From NCBI GenBank assembly GCA_009711765.1, contig VEND01000029.1, positions 1-64,000 of the forward strand: 64,000 nucleotides of DNA, read 5' to 3'. The notes beneath the pieces are model-generated. The model ran no database searches. It saw only the letters and a program-made list of their open reading frames with translations, and had not been told where the DNA came from. Positions within the stretch are counted from its first letter, which is position 1, and each line of letters starts with the position of its first letter. The translations under genes and the position numbers were made by a program. The DNA comes from Bacillota bacterium (lineage in GTDB: Bacteria > Bacillota > Clostridia > Tissierellales > MES13). Shown piece after piece: positions 19,138 through 30,900 of this stretch.

Positions 19138-19737
19138 ATGAAGGATTTAAAGAAAGTCTTAAAAAAAGAACCTATAGCTTTTATACCTGAGTATGTTAAA
19201 GATAAGGGTAACTTAACTAAAGTTATAACAAAGGATTTAGAAGTGTATTATTTAAGAAATAGATTAAATACAGTACTAAAGGAAATGGCTAAAAAACATT
19301 TAGTAGATATTAATGTAGTTAAAAAATATATAGGAGATATTTTAGGTGGCTCTAGGGTTTTACCTTTATTTTTCGATGCAGAAAATATATTTGTACCTAT
19401 TAAGGTGAGAAAACCTCTTAATTCAAATGATAGTTGCTATGGATATATAAATCTAGATTATCTAAAGCTAGATGAAGAGAAAAATCTAATTTTAATAGAT
19501 AATAAATTAGAGATAAATGTAGTACAAAGAATAGAAACTATAAAAGGATATATAAAAAGAGCAGAGATAATAAAGGAAGGTTATATTAACACACCTTTCA
19601 TAGCACTCAATGAAAGAAATACCTATGAACTTATAAATAGACCAGTAACTAAACTAGATATGGCCATTTTAAGACATGAACTACTTAATATTAAAAAACT
19701 CCTATTAAAATTAAAGAATAAGAAAGATAAAAAATAA
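19138..19737 (+). CDS. ComK-like protein, paralogue of the preceding gene
   Basis: LTKVITKDLEVYYL...DAENIFVPIKVRKPLNSNDSCYGYINLDYLKL...KLEINVVQRIETIKGYIKRAEIIKEGY; tandem paralogue. Confidence 0.4.
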   Translation: MKDLKKVLKKEPIAFIPEYVKDKGNLTKVITKDLEVYYLRNRLNTVLKEMAKKHLVDINVVKKYIGDILGGSRVLPLFFDAENIFVPIKVRKPLNSNDSCYGYINLDYLKLDEEKNLILIDNKLEINVVQRIETIKGYIKRAEIIKEGYINTPFIALNERNTYELINRPVTKLDMAILRHELLNIKKLLLKLKNKKDKK

Positions 19738-19939
19738 CTTTAATATATAATCTAAAAGAAAACTAACCCTCATAAATTTAATTTATGGGGGTTAAATTAT
19801 TTATTAAGAATTAATATAAAAATCATACTCTAATCACTTGAATTACAATGTTTTATGGTATAAAATGTAGTTGCATGTTTTTTTAGCATGTCTTATTAAA
19901 TTTTAACAAAAGAAGCTAATAACTTTAGGAGGTAATTAA

Positions 19940-20371
19940 ATGTTAGATATAACAGAAATAATGAAACTTATTCCCCATAGATATCCCTTTATATTAGTAG
20001 ATAAGGTAGTTGATTTAGAAGTAGGTAAAAAGGCAGTGGGAATAAAAAATGTAACTATAAATGAACCCTTTTTTCAAGGACACTTTCCTGGAAATCCTAT
20101 AATGCCAGGAGTATTAATAGTAGAAGCAATGGCTCAAGTTGGTGCTGTAGCACTTATGAGTAATGATGAAAATAAAGAAAGGTTAGCAGTATTTACAGGG
20201 ATAGATAAGATAAGATTTAAAAAACAAGTTAAACCAGGAGATACTTTAAAAATGGAAGTTGAAATAGAAAGTATGAGAAGAGGTATAGGTAAGGGTAAAG
20301 CTATAGCCTATGTAGATGATAAAGTAGCTTGTAAAGGAACTTTAATGTTTGGCTTAGTTGATAATGAATAG
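19940..20371 (+). CDS. fabZ: 3-hydroxyacyl-[ACP] dehydratase FabZ
   Basis: [51 protein letters not shown]. Confidence 0.95.
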   Translation: MLDITEIMKLIPHRYPFILVDKVVDLEVGKKAVGIKNVTINEPFFQGHFPGNPIMPGVLIVEAMAQVGAVALMSNDENKERLAVFTGIDKIRFKKQVKPGDTLKMEVEIESMRRGIGKGKAIAYVDDKVACKGTLMFGLVDNE

Positions 20372-20627
20372 TAAAAGTGATAGGCAAAGTGTTAAAAACT
20401 TTGCTTATTTTTATATTATAAAATATATTGGATTTAAATATTAGGAGTTAACTTATGTTATAAAGGGTTATAAATACTTGTTAAACGTTTTAAGCAGAAA
20501 TAATATTAATTTTATTTACTAGTAACTAGTAGTATTTTACCCTTGATTTACCTATATTACTAAGATACAATATTTCTGTGTGTTGTAATATCATGGAAAA
20601 ATAAAAATATTAATATGAGGTGCAAAG

Positions 20628-22751
20628 ATGTCAACTAAATCATTAGTGAAAGGCAAGAATTCGTTTAGTATACCGGTTTTGATTTTATCTATTATAGTAT
20701 TTTTTATGCCTTTTTTTAGAGGTTTATATTTTGAAGAAGAGTTTTATATAGCAAGTTTAATAATATCAGGGTTTGCTTTAATATTTACAATAAAAAATAT
20801 TAAGGATAGGGAAAAGTTTAGGATAACTAGTTATCTTGAATATTTTGTATTAGCTTTTGTAATGATTTTTATAATTAATTTTCCATTTTCAGTTAATAAA
20901 CAAATGGCAAGCTTTGAAATTATAAAAAATCTTACATATGTTATAACATTTTTAATAATAAGTAATAAAATAAATTCAAGTAAAGACATAAGTTTAATAA
21001 ATTGGATACTTATATTAAGTGGTACTGTAGTAGCATTAATAGGATTAAGTTCAGCAATGGGGCCTTTTATATATAATGGAGCATTTGTAGGTGGAATGAT
21101 AAATTCAACATTTCAGTATCACAATACCTTCGGTTCTTATATGCTAGCAATGTTATTTATTACTATGGCTGAACTTACTGAAAAAACAGATTTTAAAAGA
21201 CATATATTAAATTCTCTTGCGTATATACTCTTTTTAGGCTTTGTATTTTCCTATTCAAGGGGGTCATGGATTTTATTACCTGTATTAGGGTTATTAGCCT
21301 TTATATTTTTAAAAGGAGAAGGATTAAAAAAAGTAATAATAAGTTTCATATCAATAATAGTTTCATTTGGTGTAACATTTAATTTTGTACATAGAAGTAT
21401 TATAGAAAATTCTTTAAAGGGCTGGCTTTGGATTATACTAGGAAGCATACTAACAGTGATTATTACATATTTATTAGAAAAAATTAAATATTCTAAATTT
21501 AAAATTAAAAAGAAAACATTTATCATAATACTAATAACCTTAGGCATATTAATTGGAGGATTAATTATAAGTGGTGCTTTATCTAGTTTTTTACCAGAAA
21601 CTGTTTCTGAAAGGGTTCAAGGTATAAGCTTTAAAACTTTTACAGCAGTGGAAAGAAGTGTGTTTTATAAAGATGCTTTTAAAATAATAAAGAATAACCC
21701 TATTATTGGTACTGGTGGTGGTGGCTGGGAAACTTTATATAGTATGTATAAGACATATGATTATTCGACCACACAAGCCCATAATTATGTGATACAAACT
21801 TGGGTTGAAGTAGGAACGATAGGTTTGATTTTATTATTAGGTATATATATATCTTTTATATGGACAAGTTATAAAACCTTAAAAAATATAAGGGATGATA
21901 AATTATCAAATAAAACTGTAGGTATCGTTTGTGGAGCATTAACATTAGTACTTCATAGTATAATAGATTTTGATATGGCCTTAGGAGGCTATGCAATATT
22001 ATTTTGGTTATTAATAGGAGTAGTTAATAACTTAAGTAAAAAATATACTGAAGAAAGAATTAAAAAAATTAATATATCAAATATAGTCTTAATAGTAGTG
22101 ATTTGTTTTGTCTTTATATTTTCATCAATGTTTAAAATAGGTGAAATTAACGCTAATAAGGCAGTTAAAAACTATAAAAATAAAAATTATAAAGAAGCTA
22201 TGGAAAACTTTAATACCGCTTCTAAATTTGCACCATTTATTCCTAATTATAAATTTGATTTGGGTAATTTACAATTATCCATAGGGAGACAGAAAAGATC
22301 AAAGGATCTAATAAATAATGCAATTAAAAATGTGGAAAATGCAATAGAACTTAATAAAACTGATTTTAAAGCATTAGGAAATGGAATAAGCTTTTATTCA
22401 AAGGCAGGTCAGATTGATAAATGTATAAAATTATCTGAAGATCTTTTAAAATATCATCCATTAAATGAATCTACTTATATTAATGTGATTAGTATATATT
22501 ATCAATTTGGAGAAGCTTACTTAAAAAAGGGAGATAAAGATAAGGCAAAAGAATATTTTGAAAAAGTAATTAATGTAGATAAGAAAGTTTCAGAGATTAA
22601 TGAAACCTTAGATAATAGAGAGGATAAATTATTAGAAGGTGTCAAAGATGCACCTGAATCTTATATTAAAGAAAGATTTAATATTAACTTAAATGATACA
22701 ACTAAAAAAAGAATAAAAAGTTCAAAAGATATTTTAAGTAAACTAAAATAG
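20628..22751 (+). CDS. O-antigen ligase/polymerase family membrane protein with C-terminal TPR region
   Basis: Multi-TM with Wzy_C/WaaL-like IIGTGGGGWETLYSMYKTYDYSTTQAHNYVIQTWVEVGTIGLI; TPR-like C-terminus. Confidence 0.8.
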   Translation: MSTKSLVKGKNSFSIPVLILSIIVFFMPFFRGLYFEEEFYIASLIISGFALIFTIKNIKDREKFRITSYLEYFVLAFVMIFIINFPFSVNKQMASFEIIKNLTYVITFLIISNKINSSKDISLINWILILSGTVVALIGLSSAMGPFIYNGAFVGGMINSTFQYHNTFGSYMLAMLFITMAELTEKTDFKRHILNSLAYILFLGFVFSYSRGSWILLPVLGLLAFIFLKGEGLKKVIISFISIIVSFGVTFNFVHRSIIENSLKGWLWIILGSILTVIITYLLEKIKYSKFKIKKKTFIIILITLGILIGGLIISGALSSFLPETVSERVQGISFKTFTAVERSVFYKDAFKIIKNNPIIGTGGGGWETLYSMYKTYDYSTTQAHNYVIQTWVEVGTIGLILLLGIYISFIWTSYKTLKNIRDDKLSNKTVGIVCGALTLVLHSIIDFDMALGGYAILFWLLIGVVNNLSKKYTEERIKKINISNIVLIVVICFVFIFSSMFKIGEINANKAVKNYKNKNYKEAMENFNTASKFAPFIPNYKFDLGNLQLSIGRQKRSKDLINNAIKNVENAIELNKTDFKALGNGISFYSKAGQIDKCIKLSEDLLKYHPLNESTYINVISIYYQFGEAYLKKGDKDKAKEYFEKVINVDKKVSEINETLDNREDKLLEGVKDAPESYIKERFNINLNDTTKKRIKSSKDILSKLK

Positions 22752-22761
22752 GGGGCACATT

Positions 22762-23604
22762 ATGAAAGTACTTATTACTGGCTCAAATGGTATGCTTGGG
22801 TGTGATTTAAAGAAAGTTATGGAAAAGCAACATGATTTAATATTAGCAACCAGGGATGATTTTGATATTACCAATATAGATGAAACTATAAAGTTTATAG
22901 AAAAATCTAATCCAGATATAGTTATCCATGCAGCAGCATATACTGATGTTGATGGATGTGAAAGTAATATAGATTTAGCATATAAAGTAAATAGCTTAGG
23001 TGCTAGAAATATTGCAGTTTCATGTAATAAAATAGATGCATCTTTAGTTTATATAAGTACTGACTATGTATTTGATGGAACTAAGGGTGAAGGTTATATA
23101 GAAACAGATAAGACTAATCCACAAAGCATATATGGAAAAAGTAAGTTAGCAGGAGAAAATCTTATAAAAGAGACTTGTAAAAAACACTATATTGTAAGGA
23201 CTTCTTGGTTGTTTGGAGAAAATGGTAATAACTTTGTAAAAACCATGCTTAATCTAGCAAAGACAAAGAAAGAACTTACAGTAGTAAATGATCAGTTTGG
23301 TTCACCAACTTACACATTAGACTTAGCAAAGGCTATAAATAAACTTATAAAAAAACCAACATATGGAACTTTCCATGTAACTAATAGTGAATATTGTAGT
23401 TGGTATGAGTTTTCAAAGGAAATATTTAAAATAGCAAATATTGATATAAAAGTTGAACCTACAACGACAGAAGCCTTTAATAGGCCAGCTCCTAGACCTA
23501 AATATTCTGTAATGAGAAATTATATGTTAGAACTTGAAGGATATGAAAAATTAAGGTCTTATAAAGAGGCAGTGAAAGAGTATATTGAATTATTAGATAT
23601 TTAA
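22762..23604 (+). CDS. rfbD: dTDP-4-dehydrorhamnose reductase
   Basis: MKVLITGSNGMLGCDL; STDYVFDGTKGEGYIETDKTNPQSIYGKSKLAGE. Confidence 0.95.
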   Translation: MKVLITGSNGMLGCDLKKVMEKQHDLILATRDDFDITNIDETIKFIEKSNPDIVIHAAAYTDVDGCESNIDLAYKVNSLGARNIAVSCNKIDASLVYISTDYVFDGTKGEGYIETDKTNPQSIYGKSKLAGENLIKETCKKHYIVRTSWLFGENGNNFVKTMLNLAKTKKELTVVNDQFGSPTYTLDLAKAINKLIKKPTYGTFHVTNSEYCSWYEFSKEIFKIANIDIKVEPTTTEAFNRPAPRPKYSVMRNYMLELEGYEKLRSYKEAVKEYIELLDI

Positions 23605-23656
23605 ATTAAAATTACTAAGTAATTATTTAAAAAAGTTATAGGGGAGGAAATTATTA

Positions 23657-24574
23657 ATGAAAGGAATAATTTTAGCAGGAGGATCTGGAACTAGACTTTA
23701 TCCAGTGACAAAGTCAGTATCAAAACAAATATTACCTATATATGATAAACCTATGATTTATTATCCACTTTCAGTTTTAATGTTAGCAGGTATTAAAGAT
23801 ATACTAATAATATCGACACCTAGAGATATTGATACATATAAGGAGTTATTAGGTGATGGAAATCAAATAGGTTTAAATATATCCTATGAAATACAAGATA
23901 AACCAAGAGGTTTAGCAGATGCATTTATAGTTGGTGAAGAGTTTATAGGAGATGATAAAGTAGCATTAGTTCTTGGAGATAATGTATTTTATGGTCAAAG
24001 CTTTACTCAAATATTAAAAAGAGCAGCAAATAGAGAAAAAGGATCAACTATATTTGGTTATTATGTAAACAAGCCTAAACAATTTGGTGTTGTAGAATTT
24101 GATGATAATAATAATGTCATTTCTATAGAAGAAAAACCAGAAAATCCAAAATCTAATTATGCAGTGCCTGGATTATACTTTTATGATAATGACGTAGTAG
24201 AGATAGCTAAAAATGTAAAACCTTCGAAAAGAGGAGAACTTGAAATTACAACTGTTAATAACGAGTATTTAAAAAGAGGCAAACTAAAAGTTGAATTATT
24301 AGGAAGAGGTATGGCTTGGTTAGATACAGGAACTCATAGAGGGCTTTTAGAGGCAAGCAATTTTGTTGAAGCAGTACAGAATAGACAAGGATTATATATA
24401 GCCTGTATTGAAGAAATTGCCTATAGAAAAGGATATATAGATAAAGAACAATTATTAAAGCTTTCAGAACCACTTAAGAAAACTGATTATGGAAAATATT
24501 TAGTTAGAATTGCAAATGAAGATAGAAGTAACATATCACCAGATAGTGAAGCAGCTGCGACAAGAGAGGTGTAA
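23657..24574 (+). CDS. rfbA: Glucose-1-phosphate thymidylyltransferase
   Basis: [46 protein letters not shown]. Confidence 0.97.
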   Translation: MKGIILAGGSGTRLYPVTKSVSKQILPIYDKPMIYYPLSVLMLAGIKDILIISTPRDIDTYKELLGDGNQIGLNISYEIQDKPRGLADAFIVGEEFIGDDKVALVLGDNVFYGQSFTQILKRAANREKGSTIFGYYVNKPKQFGVVEFDDNNNVISIEEKPENPKSNYAVPGLYFYDNDVVEIAKNVKPSKRGELEITTVNNEYLKRGKLKVELLGRGMAWLDTGTHRGLLEASNFVEAVQNRQGLYIACIEEIAYRKGYIDKEQLLKLSEPLKKTDYGKYLVRIANEDRSNISPDSEAAATREV

Positions 24575-24576
24575 AT

Positions 24577-25134
24577 ATGGGTAAATTTAATTTTATAAAA
24601 ACTGATATTAAGGATTTATATATAATAGAGCCTACTGCATTTGGTGATAGTAGAGGTTATTTCATGGAAACATATAATTATAATGATTTTAAAAATGCAG
24701 GATTAGATATGGATTTTGTACAAGATAATCAATCAAAATCAAAAAAAGGTGTCTTAAGAGGGTTACACTTTCAATATAAACATCCCCAAGGGAAACTTGT
24801 AAGGGTTCTAAAGGGGGAAGTATTTGATGTAGCAGTAGATTTAAGAAAAAGTTCAAATACATATGGACAGTGGTATGGAGTAATATTGACAGAGGAAAAT
24901 AAAAAGCAATTTTATATACCAGAGGGATTTGCCCATGGTTTTTTAGTACTTTCTGAAGAGGCTGAATTTGCTTATAAGTGTACTGATTTTTATCATCCTG
25001 AAGATGAGGGTGGTATAATGTGGAATGATCCAGATATAGGAATAGAATGGCCAATAGAAAACATTGGACAAGTTAATTTATCAGAAAAGGATAAGAAATG
25101 GGAAACATTAAAGGAAATATCAACAGACTTTTAA
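24577..25134 (+). CDS. rfbC: dTDP-4-dehydrorhamnose 3,5-epimerase
   Basis: QDNQSKSKKGVLRGLHFQYKHPQGKLVRVLKGEVFDVAVDLR. Confidence 0.97.
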   Translation: MGKFNFIKTDIKDLYIIEPTAFGDSRGYFMETYNYNDFKNAGLDMDFVQDNQSKSKKGVLRGLHFQYKHPQGKLVRVLKGEVFDVAVDLRKSSNTYGQWYGVILTEENKKQFYIPEGFAHGFLVLSEEAEFAYKCTDFYHPEDEGGIMWNDPDIGIEWPIENIGQVNLSEKDKKWETLKEISTDF

Positions 25135-25182
25135 TATGAAAATATATAGCACATTTAAAAATTACTTAGTTGGAGGGAAGAT

Positions 25183-26244
25183 ATGAAGAAGTTATTGATT
25201 ACAGGTGGCGCAGGTTTTATTGGAAGTAATTTTATTAAATATATGCTTAATAAATATAAGGATTATAAAATAGTTAATTTAGACTTATTAACATATGCAG
25301 GGAGTCTTGAAAATTTAAAGGATGTAGAAGATAATGATAATTATATATTTCAAAAAGGAGATATAGCAGATAGAGAATTATTAAAAGAATTATTTTATGA
25401 GTATAAATTTGATTATGTAATAAACTTTGCAGCAGAATCCCATGTGGATAGAAGTATAGAAGAACCAGAAGTTTTCTTAAGAACAAATATAATGGGAACT
25501 CAAGCTTTATTAGATACAGCTAAGAATCATTGGATGACAGGAAAAGATGAAAAAGGGTATCCAACTTATAGAGATGGAGTGAAGTACTTTCAAGTATCAA
25601 CGGATGAAGTATATGGAGCATTAGGAAAAACAGGGATGTTTACAGAAAAAACTCCCCTTGCACCTAATAGTCCATATTCTGCAAGTAAAACAAGTGCTGA
25701 TTTAATAGTTAGATCATATAATAAGACATTTAAAATACCAACAAATATAACTAGATGCTCAAATAACTATGGACCATATCAGTTCCCAGAAAAACTTATA
25801 CCACTTATGATAGCAAATACTTTAGAGGAAAAAGACTTACCTGTATATGGAGATGGTATGCAAATAAGGGATTGGCTACATGTGAATGATCACTGTAGTG
25901 CAATAGATACTGTACTTCATAAAGGGAAAATAGGTGAAGTATATAATATAGGTGGAAATAATGAAAAAGCTAATATAGAGATAGTAAAGCTAATAATAGA
26001 AAAACTAGAAAAAACAGAAGACTTAATAACATATGTGAAAGATAGATTAGGACATGATAGAAGATATGCTATAGATAATACAAAAATAACAACAGAATTA
26101 GGTTGGGAACCTATCTACACATTCGAACAAGGTATGGAAGAAACAATAAAGTGGTACTTGGATAATAAAGACTGGTGGGAAAAGATTAGAAGTGGAGAAT
26201 ATATGGATTATTATGAAAAAATATATGGAGAGAGAATCGATTAA
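25183..26244 (+). CDS. rfbB: dTDP-glucose 4,6-dehydratase
   Basis: MKKLLITGGAGFIGSNFIKYML..NFAAESHVDRSIEEPEVFLRTNIMGT. Confidence 0.97.
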   Translation: MKKLLITGGAGFIGSNFIKYMLNKYKDYKIVNLDLLTYAGSLENLKDVEDNDNYIFQKGDIADRELLKELFYEYKFDYVINFAAESHVDRSIEEPEVFLRTNIMGTQALLDTAKNHWMTGKDEKGYPTYRDGVKYFQVSTDEVYGALGKTGMFTEKTPLAPNSPYSASKTSADLIVRSYNKTFKIPTNITRCSNNYGPYQFPEKLIPLMIANTLEEKDLPVYGDGMQIRDWLHVNDHCSAIDTVLHKGKIGEVYNIGGNNEKANIEIVKLIIEKLEKTEDLITYVKDRLGHDRRYAIDNTKITTELGWEPIYTFEQGMEETIKWYLDNKDWWEKIRSGEYMDYYEKIYGERID

Positions 26245-26329
26245 GTAAATTATAGATATTAGGAGAATTTAACACACCTTAAAACACTAGATTATTTATG
26301 CAAAAGAACCAACGAAGGAGATAGTTAAA

Positions 26330-27133
26330 ATGTTCAAAGCTGTTAAATATGTTATGAAGGAACATAAAAGTAATTTTAAAAATATTATCAAACTTTCTAT
26401 AGCTCATATTAATAATGAGACAATTAGAACAAGCTTAGGGTTTTGGTGGCTTATTATCCATGATCTTATATATTTTATTGTATTTACTTTCTTTAGAACT
26501 TTAATGTCAGGAGATTCTCAAATAGATGGAATGCATAGAGTTATTTATTTACTTACAGGATTAATCCCTTGGTTTTTTATGAGTGAAGTACTTAATAAGG
26601 GATCAAATTCAATTTTAAAAAGTAAAGGGATAGTAAATAGCATAAAATTTCCAATTACGACATTACCTACTATTGAAGTAATATCAATTTTTATAAAGAG
26701 AAGTTTTACTTTCATTATAGTTTTTTTTGTGTGTGTATTTTTTGGTTATGTATCAAATTTTTCAATTATACTTTTTGTTTATTATTTTGTAGCAATGTTT
26801 ATGCTTATGTTTTCTTTAAATTTAATTATTTCAGCCTTAATAGCTATTTCAAGTGATTTCACTCAGCTTTACAGGTCTATAACTCGAGTTTTGATGTTTT
26901 CATTGCCAATTCTCTGGAGTTTTGAAATGGCTAAAGGATATAGATTTATTTCTATACTCTTAAAGATGAATCCTATGGTCTATATTATTTTGGGTTTTAG
27001 AAGTGCATTTATTTACGGACATTTACCAAATTTAAATTATTCAATTTACTTTTGGGCATTTGTAATAATTGTGTTTAACTTAGGGTGTTATGTACAATAT
27101 AAACTGAGAAAATATTATTCTGATTTTATGTAA
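26330..27133 (+). CDS. ABC-2 type polysaccharide exporter permease (Wzm/TagG-like)
   Basis: 6-TM ABC-2 permease pattern, LGFWWLIIHDLIYFIVFTFFRTL...YLLTGLIPWFFMSEVLNKGSNSI. Confidence 0.85.
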   Translation: MFKAVKYVMKEHKSNFKNIIKLSIAHINNETIRTSLGFWWLIIHDLIYFIVFTFFRTLMSGDSQIDGMHRVIYLLTGLIPWFFMSEVLNKGSNSILKSKGIVNSIKFPITTLPTIEVISIFIKRSFTFIIVFFVCVFFGYVSNFSIILFVYYFVAMFMLMFSLNLIISALIAISSDFTQLYRSITRVLMFSLPILWSFEMAKGYRFISILLKMNPMVYIILGFRSAFIYGHLPNLNYSIYFWAFVIIVFNLGCYVQYKLRKYYSDFM

Positions 27134-27148
27134 TATGTGAGGTGCATT

Positions 27149-27910
27149 ATGAGTTATGCAATCAAAGTAAAAAATTTAAAAAAATATTTTTGGCTTTTTG
27201 AAAAAGACTATAAAATTTTTGCTTGGCTATTTACTAAAAAGGGCCATAGTGGAGTGAAAAAAGCTATTGATGATGTTTCTTTTGTTGTTAAGCCTGGAGA
27301 AGTTGTTGGCTTGATAGGTTCGAATGGAGCAGGCAAGTCTACTCTGATGAGAGTAGTTAGTGGGATTACGTTGCCTACAGAGGGTGATATAAGGGTTAAT
27401 GGGAAAGTAGGAAGTTTTATAAATTTATCAGCAGGGTTTAATGTAGAATATACAGGAAGGCAAAATTTATATTATAAAGGGACATTAATGGGAATGTCTA
27501 AGAAAGAATTAGATAATAAAATTGATGAAATTATTGACTTTATAGATATCGGAAACTATATAGATATGCCTGTTAGGACATATTCATCTGGTATGGCAGC
27601 TAGACTAGGGTTTGCTTTAGCTATTTTTTCGGATCCAGATGTATTAGTTATTGATGAAGTCTTTGCAGTAGGAGATCAAGATTTTAGAAAAAAATCAGCA
27701 GAAAAATCAAAAGAGTTATTTTTAGCTGGAAAATCGATATTATTTTCATCACATACAGATTCTTTAATTAGAGAATTTTGCCACAGGGTAATATATTTAA
27801 AAGATGGGAATATTGTCTTTAATGGAGATGTTGAAGAAGGTCTTAAAATGTACAATGAAGATATCAAAAAAAGAAAATTAAAACGACTAAGTAAAGAAAA
27901 GAAGGACTAG
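27149..27910 (+). CDS. Polysaccharide ABC transporter ATPase (Wzt/TagH-like, short form without C-terminal glycan-binding domain)
   Basis: GLIGSNGAGKSTLMRVVSGI (Walker A), YSSGMAARLGFALAI, DPDVLVIDEVFAVGD; ATG 27149 after GAGGTG. Confidence 0.9.
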   Translation: MSYAIKVKNLKKYFWLFEKDYKIFAWLFTKKGHSGVKKAIDDVSFVVKPGEVVGLIGSNGAGKSTLMRVVSGITLPTEGDIRVNGKVGSFINLSAGFNVEYTGRQNLYYKGTLMGMSKKELDNKIDEIIDFIDIGNYIDMPVRTYSSGMAARLGFALAIFSDPDVLVIDEVFAVGDQDFRKKSAEKSKELFLAGKSILFSSHTDSLIREFCHRVIYLKDGNIVFNGDVEEGLKMYNEDIKKRKLKRLSKEKKD

Positions 27911-27924
27911 TGGAGGTGTGGTGA

Positions 27925-30900
27925 ATGAAGAAAGCAATATTTGTTTTAGGCATGCACAGAAGCGGAACATCTGTCTTGACTGCTGGTATTAATGCACTGG
28001 GTGCTAAAGTTATTAATAATACTCCAAAAACTGAGGAAAATCCAAAAGGATATTACGAACATGGAGAGGTACAAGCACTTAATGATGAAATTCTAAAGGA
28101 GTTTAATACATTTTGGGGGAATCCTTATTATAAATCTGAAATTGAAGAAGTTTTTGTAGATGAAAAAAAGTTTTCAAGATATTATGATAGAGCTAAAAAA
28201 ATTATAAATGTTTATAAAAATGACGATGTATTTGTCATAAAAGATCCAAGAATGTCAATTCTTTACCCTTTTTGGGAAAAAGTAGTGCGTGAGGTTTTTA
28301 GTGCAGAAGTATTTAAAGTAGTTATATTAAGAAATCCTATGGAAGTTATTAAATCGTTGTTAAAGAGAAACGAATCAAATCCGTTTCTTTCATTAGGACA
28401 TAATAAAATTCATTATCTTAAATTATGGACATTATATAATTTTTGGATTATAAAAAATATTGATACTAATAATTATTTTATCACCTTTGACGAATTCGTT
28501 AACCATCCTAGAGACACTTTGGTTAATATAGCTAAAACAGTTTCTGTTAATATTGATGATATTAGAAACATCGATGAGTTTATTAACAATTTTTTAGAAA
28601 GAGGATTAAAACATTACAACGAAGATATAGATATTCAAATGTTTAAAACAATAAATAATGATTTGACATGGATATATAATTTTTATACAGACCTAAATAA
28701 GATAGCAAATAAAACATTAAATAAGAAAGAAGTATTAACGATAGTAAAGAAATATGATGACATATTTGAAGATTTGTTTAAAGATTTAAATGGGGTAAGT
28801 GGTTTATTAAGTCACTATTATTACCTATTGCAAGATATTAAAACTAAATTTGATGCAGGCCATGGGGAAAGTCAGATGAATAGTGATAACATAAATATAG
28901 AACAGTTATATATTGACTTTGGAGAAGGTTATTCAGAAGAAAATAGCATAGTTAATAAACTAAATGTGAATCAGTCCAAATTTACTAATTCATGTGAATT
29001 TACAATTAATCATAAAGTTAGTGATATTACAGGAATTAGATATGATCCTCTTGACGAAAAGTGTATACTAAAACTTAAAAATATAAAAATATTGACAAAT
29101 AAAGAAGCATATTCTGTTGGGGTAGATTCAACGAATGCAAATTATAATTATAGCAATGTATACCTTTTTTTAGGTGATAATCCATCTATTATTTTAAATT
29201 TAGATGGTATTTTAGAAGATGAAGTTATAGATAAAGTTATAATCAATGTAGAATTTTTAGATACTGATGAACTTATATCCGATATAGAATCTTCAATTGC
29301 AATAATAATTTATGAGATTAAGAGTATAAATAACAAGTTTAGTGGACTAAATGAGATAAAGCCAATGATTGAAAAATTTCAAATTGACAATTTAGTTAAT
29401 GATAAGAATTTAGAAAGTAAGATTGATAAATTAAGTGATGCAACTGATAATATTGCACTAGCAATAGAAAGTGGAAGCTCACAGAATACAGAGTTGTCTG
29501 AAAGAATCAGATTAATTAATAATTATGTTGAAGAAATAAGAAATAATATAGAAACTTCAAACAAAAAAATAGTGAGTAAAGTAGATATGTTGCAAGCAGC
29601 CAATTATGGAATGTATGATAATTTTAATGAGTTAAGTAACCTTTATGATGAAACAGTTTCATATTTAGAAAATAAAAAAACACAGGATAGAGAACTTATT
29701 AATGAATTTAAATCGTTGAATAGTATTGTTAATGAAATAAAACTTAACATAACAACTGGAAATGAAAAACTAAATAAGAAGATAGATATTTTGGAATTTA
29801 AAAGCAATAGTTTTTATGAAAAAATTAATGAGTTGAATAATACAATTAACAATATTGCTGCATCTAATGTGTGGAAGTTATTTAAGCCCAAATTGCTTAT
29901 GAAAAGTATAGTATTATATAAGAAGATTTACCGAACAATAAAAAAAGCTAATGTTTTTGATGAAGAATATTACTTAAAAAATAACGAAGATATTAGTAAA
30001 ACCAATATAGATCCTTTGGAACATTATATAAAACATGGCGCTAAAGAGTTACGAAATCCTAGTACAGATTTTGATACTAGCTACTATATCAAAAACAATC
30101 CAGATGTTAAGGAAAGTGGTATAAACCCTCTATTTCATTATATTGTATTTGGATATAAGGAAGGGAGATTACCATCTAAAGAAGCAAACAGATATGATGA
30201 ATGGATAAAACTTCATAGGAGACCAAAATGGTATAATTTATATAGACAAATAGAGAATGCGAAGATAGCATATCATATATTTAAGAGTAAACAGTTTGAT
30301 AATGCATGGTATTTCAATAAGCATCCTGATTTAAATGACAAAATTTTAAAATCAGTATTTTGGAAATATCGCAATTCCAAAATAAAATTACTTAGACTTT
30401 TTGGTAAAGCACTAACTAGTCCTATATTACATTATGTTTGGCAAGGTGTATATTTAGGATATGAGCCTAGTCCTACGTTCAATACAGATGTTTATCTTAA
30501 TGAACATGCCTCAAAGAATTTTGATATCGTGAATCCGTTCTACGATTATATATTAAGTCAGCATAATAAAACTGAAGAAATATTAGAAACAAATACTAAT
30601 AAAGAAATTTCTAAAAACTTAGATTCTATAAGTGATACTAAATTAATAGAGATTCTCAGGGAAAGTCCAGAATTTGACGCTAAGTGGTATTTAAATGAAA
30701 ATAAAGATGTAGCAAATGCTGGTATAGATCCTGTTGAACACTTTTATTACAATGGATGGAAAGAAGGCCGTAATCCAAATAAAGATTTCAATTTAAATGA
30801 GTATAGAAAGCAAGTACCTGAATTTACAGACGAAAACCTAAATCCATTCATGCACTATTTATTAGTATGGAAAAAACAATATGGACAGTTTATTAGTAAG

